Origin: an uncultured Nitrospina sp.
GTDB taxonomy: Bacteria > Nitrospinota > Nitrospinia > Nitrospinales > VA-1
DNA length: 64,000 nt
Direction: 5' to 3'
Assembly (NCBI GenBank): GCA_937891765.1
Contig: CALAGQ010000046.1
Location: 26,383-90,382, forward strand
The position numbers were made by a program, and so were the translations under genes. Under the pieces are notes generated by a model. That model ran no database searches and was not told the origin of the DNA. It worked only from the letters and a program-made list of their open reading frames with translations. Below are positions 35,205 to 44,111 of this stretch, piece by piece. Numbering within the stretch: position 1 is the stretch's first letter; each line of letters begins with the position of its first letter.

Positions 35205-35432
35205 TTAGCGAGACTGCAGGTTCATCCAGAACTCGGCAGTCGTCTTAAAGTATTTTCCCAGTCGCAAAGCACTATTAGCCGTGATACCGCACCGGGCATG
35301 AACAATATCGTTGATACGTGCTACAGGGACATCAATATCTATGGCAAGTTTGTTCTGGCTAATGCCAAAAGGTAACAGAAACTCTTCCAGCAGAATTCCT
35401 CCCGGCGTAATCGGCTCCAGTTTTTTTCTCAT
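35205..35432 (-). pseudogene. HigA-type antitoxin, truncated by a nonsense codon
   Basis: 75 residues: ITPGGILLEEFLLPFGISQN, an XRE-type HTH (VARINDIVHARCGITANSAL) and KYFKTTAEFWMNLQSR. Family members continue with YDL and a further ~20 residues. Here a TAA follows LQSR, and the same frame goes on DLKVARRNDWSTVEKN to a later stop, so a Tyr codon became TAA. No HigB toxin frame lies upstream in 35433-35676. An orphan, shortened antitoxin; the DNA-binding part is intact and could still act as a repressor. Confidence 0.7.
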
Positions 35433-35521
35433 AATCCACCTACTCTATTTAATGCCCTAACCCAAATATTATAAGAAATGAGTAATGGAAAGATTTCATC
35501 CATATATCCCCATCATCCTAA

Positions 35522-35625
35522 CCTTCTCCCTCCAGAGGAGAAGGGATTTTTAGCTTCCTCTCCCTTGAGGGGACTCAAGCCTGATCGTCTGAAGACTTGA
35601 TGGTTGAGGTGAGGGTGATTCAATG
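35522..35625. repeat. CCTTCTCC/GGAGAAGG hairpin repeat
   Basis: CCTTCTCC, 7 bases, GGAGAAGG (35522-35544), followed by GATTTTTAG and then a second block CCTCTCCCTTGAGGGG. The first stem followed by five T could act as a terminator on the plus strand. Same family as 1685-1725 and 47281-47321. Confidence 0.5.
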
Positions 35626-35676
35626 ATGTTTTTCAAAATACATTCTTGCTTGTCCTTTACCCCTGCAAGAAACCCT

Positions 35677-35985
35677 CTACTTCTCCACCTCTTTGCCCAG
35701 CTTGTTTTCGATGGAGGCGATTTTGGATTCCAGTCGGCCTGACTTGCCCTCCCTGTAATCGATCCTGATGCCGCAGGTGATGCGTTTGCAATCCGTCTTC
35801 ATCATCTCGTAGCATTGTTTGATCACGCCCATGACCTCATCGAATTCGCCTTCCAACACCGTTCCCATCGGATTCAACCGATACGGCACGCCGCTTTCAT
35901 CAATAATTTTCAGGGAACGGCTGACCTGTTCGCTGACGCTCTCCCCTTTATCCATAGGACTCATGCTGAATTCAAGCAGTATCAT
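35677..35985 (-). CDS. MTH1187/YkoF-type thiamine-binding protein
   Basis: 102 residues, full length for the MTH1187 (DUF77) family: MILLEFSMSPMDKGESVSEQ, then SGVPYRLNPMGTVLEGEFDE, then the Cys-containing CKRITCGIRIDYR. The fold is ferredoxin-like and family members bind thiamine or its precursor. It stands alone on the minus strand. Cytosolic. Confidence 0.88.
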   Translation of the reverse strand: MILLEFSMSPMDKGESVSEQVSRSLKIIDESGVPYRLNPMGTVLEGEFDEVMGVIKQCYEMMKTDCKRITCGIRIDYREGKSGRLESKIASIENKLGKEVEK

Positions 35986-36089
35986 TGGAATGACCTCAAT
36001 ATCTAAAGATGCTATTAAAAACGGACGAAACCCCTAAAAACCAAGGATATCATTAACTTTGTCCTTGCATTCTAAGGCTGAACTATGGA

Positions 36090-37229
36090 ATGATCAACCA
36101 TCCCAGACAAGAGATTGAGGGAAATCCAAGTAAAGGCGGTATTTGTTTTTTGTCCCAGTTAGATGATCTGCGCCAGCAGATTGACAAAATTGACGACCAG
36201 CTGGTAAAGCTGATCAGTCGCCGGGGCCATTTGGCCCAGAAAATCGGCGATGAGAAGTCCCGTCAGGGGAAGATGAACCACTTCCACGTTCCCCAACGTG
36301 AGCGGGCGATCCTCGAACGGTTGAAGGAGCTGAACAAGGGCCCTTTTCCCGACTCTTCCATCGAATCCATTTTTCGCGAACTGTTCTCCGCCACGCTGGC
36401 TTTAGAAAAGCCTTTGAAGATCGCTTTTCTCGGGCCGGAAACCACCTTCAGCCATCAGGCGGCAGTGCGGCATTTTGGCCATTCCTGCACCTTCAATCCT
36501 TGCGGAAATATTGAAAGCGTTTTTTCGGAAATCGAGATGGGCAATTCCGACTATGGAGTCGTGCCGGTGGAAAACTCCATTGAAGGGGTTATCAACCTGA
36601 CTCTCGACTGCTTTGTCGATTCTCCTCTTTACATTTGCAGTGAGACCCGGCTGCCCATCGGGCTTTTTCTTTTGTCCAACACGACCGACCGGAAAAAGAT
36701 CCAGAAAATCTATTCGCATCCCCAACCTTTTGCGCAGTGCAGAAACTGGCTGAACAGCAACCTGCCCGGTGTTGAGCAGGTACCCGCTTCCAGCACGGCT
36801 CAGGCAGCACAACTGGCCAAACAAAATAAGAACACGGCCGCTATCGCCGGGGAACTGGCCGCTGAGGTCTATGGGCTAAAAATTGTCAATCAAAACATTC
36901 AGGATCGGGCAGAAAACCACACCCGGTTTTTGGTCATCTCGAAGGACAAGGCTAAAAGAGCCAAGAAGAATAAAACATCGCTCATGTTTTCCATCGCCGA
37001 CGAATCCGGCTCGTTGCTCAAAATCTTGCAGCTATTCGCCAAAAACAAAATCAGTTTATCGAAAATACAATCGCGGCCTTTGCGCAACCGGCCCTGGGAA
37101 TATTTGTTCTATGTTGATTTCATCGGCCATGTTGAAGATAAAGCAGTCGAACACGTCTTAAAAACATTGGGCAAGCAAACTCTGTTTTTGCGGGTACTGG
37201 GCTCATACCCCGAGCAGGGGCAACCATGA
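36090..37229 (+). CDS. pheA: Bifunctional chorismate mutase / prephenate dehydratase
   Basis: 379 residues. An AroQ-type chorismate mutase (about 22-105: LDDLRQQIDKIDDQLVKLIS), a prephenate dehydratase domain (about 108-285: IAFLGPETTFSHQAAVRHF, VVPVENSIEGVINLTLD, with the catalytic Thr in RFLVIS context) and an ACT domain (about 292-375: FSIADESGSLLKIL and the Phe-binding SKIQSRPLRNRPWEY, an ESRP-type site). It makes phenylpyruvate from chorismate and is expected to be inhibited by Phe. Start ATG 36090 is the first in the frame; a TTG near 36147 is an alternative. Stop overlaps the tyrA start (ATGA). Confidence 0.95.
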   Translation: MINHPRQEIEGNPSKGGICFLSQLDDLRQQIDKIDDQLVKLISRRGHLAQKIGDEKSRQGKMNHFHVPQRERAILERLKELNKGPFPDSSIESIFRELFSATLALEKPLKIAFLGPETTFSHQAAVRHFGHSCTFNPCGNIESVFSEIEMGNSDYGVVPVENSIEGVINLTLDCFVDSPLYICSETRLPIGLFLLSNTTDRKKIQKIYSHPQPFAQCRNWLNSNLPGVEQVPASSTAQAAQLAKQNKNTAAIAGELAAEVYGLKIVNQNIQDRAENHTRFLVISKDKAKRAKKNKTSLMFSIADESGSLLKILQLFAKNKISLSKIQSRPLRNRPWEYLFYVDFIGHVEDKAVEHVLKTLGKQTLFLRVLGSYPEQGQP

Positions 37230-38089
37230 AACTTTTTCGAAAAATGACGGTGATCGGTGTTGGCCTGCTTGGGGCCTCTTTGGCCAAGGCCTGCAAAGAG
37301 CGCGGCCTTGTTGAAGAGATTTCGGGATATGGCAGAAACCGTGAAAACCTGGAAAAAGCCAAGGCTTTAAAAATTATCGACCACTGCCCGGCTGATTTGG
37401 GTGCGGCAGTCAAAGATGCCGACCTGATCGTGCTATGCACGCCGGTTTCGACCCTCGTCCCCTTAATGCAAAATATGGCTTCCAAAGTTCAGTCTGGCAC
37501 TCTGATCACCGATGTCGGCTCGGTGAAAGAACCGATTGTCAGCGGAATCGACAAACTGGTTCCCAAAGGCGTGTTTTTTGTCGGGTCACACCCGATCGCT
37601 GGAGGAGAAAACTCCGGGCTGGAAGCTTCCACCGCCAATTTATATCAAGACGCAAAATGCATTGTGACCCCGACAGACGCCACAGACAAAACGGCTCTGG
37701 AAAAAATCAGTGCTCTCTGGCAGGCCGTAGGCATGAAGGTCGTCAGCTTGTCGGCAGAAGAACATGATTTTATTTTTGGCGCAGTGAGCCATTTGCCTCA
37801 TATCGTGGCTTACGCTCTGATGAACACACTCGGGGCCTTGAAAACTCCGGATGGGCGTGAAGTCACTGCCTATTCAGGAGCTGGATTGAGAGACATCACC
37901 CGCATCGCTTCCAGCGATCCGGTGATGTGGCGGGATATCTGCCTTTCCAATCGTGAGCATTCGCTGAACCTGATCGATCTGTTTCAAAACAAGCTGGAAG
38001 AAATTCGCAGCACCATCGAAAGAGGCGACGGGCAGGAATTGAAAGAAGAATTTATAGCCGCTAATAAATACCGGCTGAGCGTAATTTAA
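37226..38089 (+). CDS. tyrA: Prephenate (arogenate) dehydrogenase
   Basis: 287 residues. NAD-binding VIGVGLLGASLAKACKERG, STLVPLMQNMASKVQSG, the substrate motif GSHPIAGGENSG, SAEEHDFIFGAVSHLPHIVAY and the helical C-terminal dimer domain. It converts prephenate to 4-hydroxyphenylpyruvate, or arogenate to Tyr. The 4-base overlap with pheA puts the Phe and Tyr branch enzymes under one translational unit. In many relatives aroA follows tyrA; here cmk comes directly, 4 bases later. Confidence 0.95.
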   Translation: MKLFRKMTVIGVGLLGASLAKACKERGLVEEISGYGRNRENLEKAKALKIIDHCPADLGAAVKDADLIVLCTPVSTLVPLMQNMASKVQSGTLITDVGSVKEPIVSGIDKLVPKGVFFVGSHPIAGGENSGLEASTANLYQDAKCIVTPTDATDKTALEKISALWQAVGMKVVSLSAEEHDFIFGAVSHLPHIVAYALMNTLGALKTPDGREVTAYSGAGLRDITRIASSDPVMWRDICLSNREHSLNLIDLFQNKLEEIRSTIERGDGQELKEEFIAANKYRLSVI

Positions 38090-38093
38090 TGGA

Positions 38094-38750
38094 ATGATTA
38101 TCGCAATAGACGGGCCCGCAGGCAGCGGCAAAAGCACAGTCGCCAAATTGGTCGCCAAGCGGTTGAACTACAGGTATATCGACACCGGTGCCATGTACAG
38201 GGCCGTGGCCTGGACCGCCCAGAAAAAAGGCCTGAACCTTGCCGATGAATCGGTTATGACCAAGATTGCTTTGAGCCTGAACATTGAATTTGTTCCTGGC
38301 GCTGAAGGACAAAGGGTGTTGCTCGATGGCGAAAATATCACCGCTTTTTTAAAAAATGAAACGGTGGGACGAGGCGCCGCAACAGTTGCCGCGCAAAAGT
38401 TTGTGCGCGAGGTTCTGGTCGCCCGGCAACGTCAGATCGGCGAGACCGGCAATATCGTCATGGATGGACGCGACATTGGAACGGTCGTGTTCCCCCAGGC
38501 CGAGAAAAAATTTTTCTTCGTTGCCGATGCGGAAGAGCGCGGACGGCGACGATATGAGGAGTTGAAATCTAAAAACCCAAGCTTGGATTTGAAAACCATT
38601 ATTGAAGAAATTCGGCAACGTGACTATGAAGACTGCAACCGTGAAATTTCTCCATTGGTCAAAGCAGACGATGCCCTAGAAGTTGATACCACTCGATTAA
38701 GTATTGAAGAAGTTACCGATCATGTTTTTAAAAATATAAATAACCTTTAA
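38094..38750 (+). CDS. cmk: Cytidylate kinase
   Basis: 218 residues. P-loop GPAGSGKST at 7-15, YIDTGAMYRAVAW, the CMP-binding insert and VMDGRDIGTVVFPQAEKKFF, then RGRRRYEELK. It phosphorylates CMP and dCMP. The cmk-rpsA order is conserved in many bacteria. Starts 4 bases after tyrA; the start context lacks a strong ribosome site, consistent with coupling. Confidence 0.95.
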   Translation: MIIAIDGPAGSGKSTVAKLVAKRLNYRYIDTGAMYRAVAWTAQKKGLNLADESVMTKIALSLNIEFVPGAEGQRVLLDGENITAFLKNETVGRGAATVAAQKFVREVLVARQRQIGETGNIVMDGRDIGTVVFPQAEKKFFFVADAEERGRRRYEELKSKNPSLDLKTIIEEIRQRDYEDCNREISPLVKADDALEVDTTRLSIEEVTDHVFKNINNL

Positions 38751-38782
38751 ACATCCCAAGAGAAAGTGAGAATCAGGAGGTC

Positions 38783-40486
38783 ATGAAAATATCCAAAGAG
38801 TTGTTAGAGCAAATGGAAAATGATGACAAGACGGAACTCGAAGAATTAACCGCAACCCAGATCGCCGCTTATGACGAAATGGAAGACTATTTTAACGATA
38901 GTCTCGGCCGCTTTAAGGCTTCACAGGTAATCATGGGAAAGGTGATCGCCATTTCCAACGGACTAGCCACCATCGATGTCGGCTTTAAATCGGAAGGCAT
39001 GGTTTCGCTTTCTGAATTCCCTGAAAACGGCAAGAACCTGCAAGTTGATGAAGAGGTTGAAGTCTTTCTTGAAAAGGTCGAAGACAACGATGGCAATGTG
39101 GTCTTGTCCAAAGAAAAAGCCAATAAAATTAAAATCTGGGATGATCTGGTTCAAACTTATGAAGCGGATGAAACCATTCAGGGCACTGTCATTGCTAAAG
39201 CCAAGGGCGGATTAACCGTCGATATCGGACTCAAGGCCTTCCTGCCTGGTTCTCAGATCGACCTTCGCCCGATTCGCAACCTGGAAAAACTGCTCGGCGA
39301 AAAGTTCGACATGAAAATCATCAAGATGAATAAAAAACGCGGCAATATTGTTCTGTCGCGAAGAATTCTCCTTGAAGAGCAACGCAAACAGGTTCGCGAA
39401 GGCACTCTGGAGAGAATGAGTGAAGGCAACCTCATTGAAGGTATCGTTAAAAATATCACCGAGTACGGAGTGTTCATCGACTTGGGCGGAATTGACGGTC
39501 TGCTTCATATCACCGACATGTCATGGGGCCGGGTCAACCATCCCTCCGAAATGTTTTCCATTGGCGATAAAGTCACCGTCATGGTTCTCAAGTACGATAA
39601 AGAAAAAGAGCGCGTCTCGCTCGGTCTCAAGCAAACCAGTGCCGACCCATGGGTGGATGTCGATTCCAAATACCCGGTCACTACCCAGATCAAGGGACGA
39701 GTGGTCAGCATCACCGACTACGGCGTATTTGTAGAACTTGAAAAAGGCATTGAAGGACTGGTCCACATTTCCGAAATGAGTTGGAGCCGTCATGTGAAAC
39801 ATCCGAGCAAAATGGTTTCAATCGGAGATGAGGTGGAAGCCATCGTGCTGACTCTTGACAAAGATAAAAAACGGATTTCACTCGGTATGAAACAAATCGA
39901 GCCTAACCCGTGGGAAAAAATTGAAGACAAGTATCCCATTGGTTCTGAAGTTGAGGGCACGGTTCGCAATCTGACCGACTTTGGCGCCTTCGTAGAACTG
40001 GAAGACGGCGTGGATGGACTGATCCATATTTCCGATTTGAGCTGGAAAAAAATCAAGCATCCTTCTGAAATCCTGAAGAAAAAAGATAAAGTCGCTTCTG
40101 CCGTGCTCAGCATCGACAAGGAAAACTGCCGCATCTCCCTTGGGGTTAAACAGTTGCAACCCGATCCCTGGGATGATATCGCAGCCAACTATCCTATCGG
40201 CACCGAAGTCAGTGGCAAGATCATCAAGGTGACAGGGTTCGGAGCGTTCGCCGAATTTGGCGATGGATTAGAAGGCCTGATCCATGTTTCGCAACTCAGT
40301 TCTGAAAAGATTACAGATCCTGAATCCGCCGTGAAAGTGGACGATGACATCAAGGCAAAAGTGATTAAAGTGGATACTTCCAGCAAGAAGATTGCTTTAA
40401 GCATTAAAGCCTACACAGAAAACCTCGACATTTCGCAAATCGAAAAAGAACAGGTGGATCTGGAAGTCTTTAAAGACGAAGAATAA
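38783..40486 (+). CDS. rpsA: 30S ribosomal protein S1
   Basis: 567 residues with six S1 domains (about 48-118, 135-200, 218-290, 305-377, 392-464 and 478-550), for example GNLIEGIVKNITEYGVFIDL, VGLLHITDMSW-like ISELSW motifs and KDKVASAVLSIDKE. S1 unfolds mRNA and brings it to the 30S subunit. The ribosome site AGGAGGTC just before ATG is very strong, fitting a highly expressed gene. It is followed by a perfect hairpin and then sppA. Confidence 0.96.
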   Translation: MKISKELLEQMENDDKTELEELTATQIAAYDEMEDYFNDSLGRFKASQVIMGKVIAISNGLATIDVGFKSEGMVSLSEFPENGKNLQVDEEVEVFLEKVEDNDGNVVLSKEKANKIKIWDDLVQTYEADETIQGTVIAKAKGGLTVDIGLKAFLPGSQIDLRPIRNLEKLLGEKFDMKIIKMNKKRGNIVLSRRILLEEQRKQVREGTLERMSEGNLIEGIVKNITEYGVFIDLGGIDGLLHITDMSWGRVNHPSEMFSIGDKVTVMVLKYDKEKERVSLGLKQTSADPWVDVDSKYPVTTQIKGRVVSITDYGVFVELEKGIEGLVHISEMSWSRHVKHPSKMVSIGDEVEAIVLTLDKDKKRISLGMKQIEPNPWEKIEDKYPIGSEVEGTVRNLTDFGAFVELEDGVDGLIHISDLSWKKIKHPSEILKKKDKVASAVLSIDKENCRISLGVKQLQPDPWDDIAANYPIGTEVSGKIIKVTGFGAFAEFGDGLEGLIHVSQLSSEKITDPESAVKVDDDIKAKVIKVDTSSKKIALSIKAYTENLDISQIEKEQVDLEVFKDEE

Positions 40487-40495
40487 AACCTGATA

Positions 40496-40523
40496 AATTC
40501 TGGACCCGCAAGGGTCCAGAATT
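40496..40523 (+). terminator. Perfect 12-bp hairpin with GCAA loop between rpsA and sppA
   Basis: AATTCTGGACCC, loop gcaa (a GNRA tetraloop), GGGTCCAGAATT. No T-run follows, and the sppA ATG (40530) is only six bases after the stem, so the structure would cover the place where a ribosome site should be. It may attenuate or be an RNA processing site rather than a simple terminator. Confidence 0.6.
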
Positions 40524-40529
40524 CTGAAT

Positions 40530-41429
40530 ATGGAACCTACGACACAACCTAAACGATCTTTCTTTAAATCTTTTCTGCGATTTTCAGCAGGGCTTTTTGT
40601 CTTGATGATATTGGTGGGCATCGGCTCTGCCCTACTGCCCGATCGTTGGAAATCCCCTTCTGGCGAGATCGCCCTGATCCGCGTTCAGGGAATGCTCATG
40701 GACTCCCGGGATATTGTCCGCCAGCTCTCCGACCATCGCCACAACCCTCAAGTGCGCGGCATCATCCTTCGCATTGATTCTCCAGGCGGAGCGGTTGCCC
40801 CGGCGCAGGAGATTTACAGCGAAATCATGAAACTCCGGGCCGACCATAAAACGGTTTATGCCTCCATGGGAACGGTCGCCGCCTCCGGTGGATATTATAT
40901 CGCCTGTGCCGCCGATTACGTCCTGGCTAACCCGGGCACCTTAACCGGGAGCATCTCTGCCGTGATGGCTTTTAATAATATTGAGGAACTGACTAATAAA
41001 ATTGGTGTTAAACCCAATGTCATTAAGAGTGGCAAATTCAAAGATGTGGGTTCCCCCCTGCGGGCCATGAGTCCGGAAGAACAAAAACTTTTGCAAAATG
41101 TTGTGGACGATGTGCACCTGCAGTTTGTACAGGCTATTGCCAAAGGCCGAAACCTGCCGTTGGCCCAGGTTCATAAGGTTGCCGATGGCAGGATCATGAC
41201 CGGTCAACAGGCTCTTGAGCTCAAGCTGATTGATGAGGTCGGCGGGCTCGAAAAAACCATCGAACTGCTGGCAAAAAAACTCGGCATCGAAGGAAGGCCC
41301 AAAGTCATTGAACAAAAAGAAACAATTCCTTTTCTCGACTGGCTTCTGCAGAGCTCGCTTTCCAGTGGACTGGTCGAAACCTTAATGCCCTCTGCCTACC
41401 CCCGCCTGCAATATCTCTGGTTCCCTTAA
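40530..41429 (+). CDS. sppA: Signal peptide peptidase SppA (short, 36K type)
   Basis: 299 residues: one membrane anchor (about 16-38), then a ClpP/crotonase-fold S49 domain. ILRIDSPGGAVAPAQEI shapes the oxyanion hole, the nucleophile Ser is in GTVAASGGYYIACAAD, and the general-base Lys is in PNVIKSGKFKDVGSP. It degrades cleaved signal peptides in the inner membrane. It is cotranscribed after rpsA, a common order in related lineages. No ribosome site is visible before ATG because a hairpin occupies that position. Confidence 0.93.
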   Translation: MEPTTQPKRSFFKSFLRFSAGLFVLMILVGIGSALLPDRWKSPSGEIALIRVQGMLMDSRDIVRQLSDHRHNPQVRGIILRIDSPGGAVAPAQEIYSEIMKLRADHKTVYASMGTVAASGGYYIACAADYVLANPGTLTGSISAVMAFNNIEELTNKIGVKPNVIKSGKFKDVGSPLRAMSPEEQKLLQNVVDDVHLQFVQAIAKGRNLPLAQVHKVADGRIMTGQQALELKLIDEVGGLEKTIELLAKKLGIEGRPKVIEQKETIPFLDWLLQSSLSSGLVETLMPSAYPRLQYLWFP

Positions 41430-41673
41430 AAAAAACAATAGGTTATAAGGAACCCCTCGGACAGGAAAACTGAAATACCTTCCCTCAATCGGGTCATAGA
41501 ACTCCGTCGATCCAGACTCCTGAATAGAACTCCTCAGACACAAAATCCAAGCCTCGAAACCGGGTAAACCCATTAAAATATTGGCCTTGACTTAATTACA
41601 CCTAATGATATACTTCCCCGAATTCTTTTTTAAGAGGCGGTTAAAATGTTTACCGGTGGGGGGAGACTTTTTA

Positions 41674-41979
41674 ATGACTAAAGCAGAGCTTGTTGAGAGA
41701 GTAGCCAATCAGATCAATCTGACGAAAAAACAGACTGAGGTTGTGGTGAATACTGTTTTTTCTAGCATTACTGAATCATTGGCGGAAGGAAAGAAAGTCG
41801 AATTGAGAGGGTTTGGAAGTTTCCGAATCCGGCAGAGAAATGCCCGGATTGGGCGCAATCCCAAGTCTGGACAAAAAGTAGAAGTTCCTTCTAAAAAAGT
41901 GCCTTTTTTTAAGGCCGGAAAAGAGTTGAGGGAACTGGTCGACGAGCACGAAAAAGCTCAAGAGGCAACTGAGTCCTAA
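41674..41979 (+). CDS. ihfB: Integration host factor / HU-family DNA-bending protein
   Basis: 101 residues. KAELVERVANQINLTKKQTE, VELRGFGSFRIRQRNARIGR and NPKSGQKVEVPSKKVPFF are the IHF/HU body, arm and DNA-contacting loop; the Pro that intercalates into DNA lies in RNPKSG. The position after rpsA-sppA supports the IHF beta class. I begin at ATG 41674, preceded by GGGGAGA; the frame extends to 41605 but without a site. The last 10 residues are polar and family-variable. Confidence 0.85.
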   Translation: MTKAELVERVANQINLTKKQTEVVVNTVFSSITESLAEGKKVELRGFGSFRIRQRNARIGRNPKSGQKVEVPSKKVPFFKAGKELRELVDEHEKAQEATES

Positions 41980-41981
41980 AA

Positions 41982-42003
41982 GGGATTTTAAAGTTAAAAT
42001 CCC
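41982..42003. terminator. Hairpin GGGATTTTAA/TTAAAATCCC after the IHF gene
   Basis: A perfect 10-bp inverted repeat with a 2-base centre, starting two bases after the stop. No T-run follows, but the AT-rich inner stem may still stop transcription. Confidence 0.45.
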
Positions 42004-42182
42004 CACCGCATTTGCATAAGAGCCGGGGCCGCTGGATCTTCTGGCACCCGCACCACACCCCCTCCCCTCCCGAGAACGATTAGTCTTTAGTTTTCAATAA
42101 CTTTATCTCAAAAATACGCGAGTGAACGTTCTGTTGCCCGGTCGGGTCCCGACAGAAAGAGTTACATTCGACCTATAAATTT

Positions 42183-43250
42183 ATGTCTGGAAGCACGTTC
42201 GGAAAACTTTTTAAAATTACTACCTGGGGCGAGTCTCATGGTGATGGTGTCGGGGTTGTTGTCGAAGGTTGCCCGGCCGGATTGCCCCTGAAAGAATCTG
42301 ACATCCAAAAAGATCTGGACCGGCGACGAACCGGTCAAAGCAAAGTCACCACCACCCGCAAGGAAGGCGACAAGATCATAATCATGTCTGGCGTCTTCAA
42401 GGGCAAGACGACTGGCACGCCTATCTCCATGCGCGTCGACAATAAAGATGCCGATTCCTCAAAATATGAATTGATCAAACACCTGTACCGTCCCGGTCAC
42501 GCCGACTACACCTATGACGCAAAATACGGGTTTCGCGATTACCGGGGTGGCGGACGATCCAGCGCCCGGGAAACAGTAGGCCGAGTCGCCGCCGGAGCCA
42601 TCGCCAAAAAACTTCTGGCCCTCGATAAAATCACCGTCACCGGGTTCACCCGGCAGATCGGGCACCACATAGCAACAACCATAAACTTCAAAGAAATAGA
42701 AAAAAATATCGTGCGTTGTCCTGATGCGAAAACTGCAAAAAAAATGGTGGATGCCATCATGCAGGCGCGCAAAAATGGCGACTCACTCGGAGGCATCGTC
42801 GAAGTCATCGCCAAAGGAGTGCCCGCCGGACTGGGAGAGCCTGTCTTCGACAGACTCGATGCCGACCTAGCCAAGGCCGTCATGTGCATCCCTGCGGTAA
42901 AGGGAATGGAAATCGGCGCAGGATTCCAAACCGCCACCATGACCGGCTCGGAGTGCAATGATGTCTTTGCGACGAAAAATAAAAAGGTGATGACCCAAAC
43001 CAATAACGCCGGGGGAATTCTCGGTGGTATTTCCAATGGCATGGATATCATCGTCAAGCTGGTGGTGAAACCGACTTCATCCATCAACAAGGCGCAAGAC
43101 ACCATCACCCAAAAAGGCAAAAAAGCTGAAATCCGCGTTGAAGGCCGGCACGATCCCTGCGTCGCACCAAGGGCCGTTCCTATAGCCGAGGCTATGGTCG
43201 CGCTGACCCTCATCGACCATCTGCTGAGAAACAAAACTTCCCGGCTGTGA
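42183..43250 (+). CDS. aroC: Chorismate synthase
   Basis: 355 residues, full length. FMN and substrate motifs: TTWGESHGDGVGVVVEGCPA, DLDRRRTGQSKVTTTRKEGD, HADYTYDAKYGFRDYRGGGR-SSARETVGRVAAGAI, and GILGGISNGMDI. It makes chorismate from EPSP in the cytosol, the substrate of the pheA product encoded 6 kb upstream. Gap of 203 bases after the IHF gene, so probably its own promoter. Confidence 0.97.
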   Translation: MSGSTFGKLFKITTWGESHGDGVGVVVEGCPAGLPLKESDIQKDLDRRRTGQSKVTTTRKEGDKIIIMSGVFKGKTTGTPISMRVDNKDADSSKYELIKHLYRPGHADYTYDAKYGFRDYRGGGRSSARETVGRVAAGAIAKKLLALDKITVTGFTRQIGHHIATTINFKEIEKNIVRCPDAKTAKKMVDAIMQARKNGDSLGGIVEVIAKGVPAGLGEPVFDRLDADLAKAVMCIPAVKGMEIGAGFQTATMTGSECNDVFATKNKKVMTQTNNAGGILGGISNGMDIIVKLVVKPTSSINKAQDTITQKGKKAEIRVEGRHDPCVAPRAVPIAEAMVALTLIDHLLRNKTSRL

Positions 43251-43263
43251 CCCCGAACCCACT

Positions 43264-44055
43264 ATGAGAGTTGGATTCGTTCAAAACAGACCCATTTTTG
43301 CAGGCGTTCAGGATAACCTTGACCGGATTGAAGAACTTCTTCTAGGTCAGAGTGCTGACCTGTTTGTCCTGCCTGAGCTTTTTGCCACCGGCTATCAGTT
43401 CAAAGATATGGAAGAGTCGCGCAGCCTGGCGGAACTCGTTCCCGGCGGACTCACCACCAGCAGGCTGACCGCCATCGCAAAAAAAAACAACACCACTATC
43501 ATCGCCGGCCTTGCCGAGATCAAAGACGATCAGGTCTACAATGCCGCCGTTATCACGGGACCGAATGGGTATATCGGGAAGTACCGCAAGTTGCATCTTT
43601 TCGATACGGAAAAGAACTGCTTCCAACAAGGCAACCTGCCGTTCCAGCTGTTTGATATCGCCGGTGCAAAAGTAGGCGTCATGATTTGTTTCGACTGGCG
43701 CTTTCCCGAAACTGCCCGAAACCTGGCGCTAATGGGAGCCGATCTGATCGCTCATCCCTCCAACCTGGTCCTGACTCACTGTCCGCAGGCCATGATCACC
43801 CGTTGTCTGGAAAACCGTGTCTTTGCAATCACCGCTGACCGGGTGGGAATGGAAAATCGTTTAGAGGATGAAGAACAGCTTAACTTCCTGGGCCAGAGTC
43901 AAGTGGTAGACCCAGATGGGAACGTACTGATCCGGGCATCCAAAACCGAAGAAGAAGTCCAAATCATCGACATCGATTTAGAAAAAGCCCGCGACAAATT
44001 CCTCAATCCCCGCAACCATATTTTGAACGACCGCCGCTCAGACCTCTATCGCTAA
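43264..44055 (+). CDS. Carbon-nitrogen hydrolase (Nit/omega-amidase-like)
   Basis: 263 residues with the nitrilase triad: Glu in LPELFATGY, Lys in KYRKLHLFD and Cys in VMICFDWRFPE. The lengths and motif spacing fit the Nit2/omega-amidase and YafV group, which hydrolyse alpha-ketoglutaramate or related amides. It follows aroC by 13 bases in the same direction and is probably cotranscribed. Substrate not provable. Confidence 0.87.
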   Translation: MRVGFVQNRPIFAGVQDNLDRIEELLLGQSADLFVLPELFATGYQFKDMEESRSLAELVPGGLTTSRLTAIAKKNNTTIIAGLAEIKDDQVYNAAVITGPNGYIGKYRKLHLFDTEKNCFQQGNLPFQLFDIAGAKVGVMICFDWRFPETARNLALMGADLIAHPSNLVLTHCPQAMITRCLENRVFAITADRVGMENRLEDEEQLNFLGQSQVVDPDGNVLIRASKTEEEVQIIDIDLEKARDKFLNPRNHILNDRRSDLYR

Positions 44056-44056
44056 C

Positions 44057-44105
44057 CATGAGGGCAAAGAGAATAGCTTTTTTGCTAGCAGGTGCCATGG
44101 GCCTT
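44057..44105 (+). repeat. Modular intergenic repeat, copy 11 (short, degenerate)
   Basis: GGGCAAAGAGAATAGC, TTTTTTGCTAGCAGG, GCCATGGGCC. Between the convergent hydrolase and histidine kinase genes; only the central core is clear. Confidence 0.45.
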
Positions 44106-44111
44106 TTTACT

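Noticed and set aside
42539..43234. 231-codon minus-strand ORF opposite aroC
   Set aside because: Antisense shadow of chorismate synthase; serine/threonine/alanine-rich low-complexity translation.
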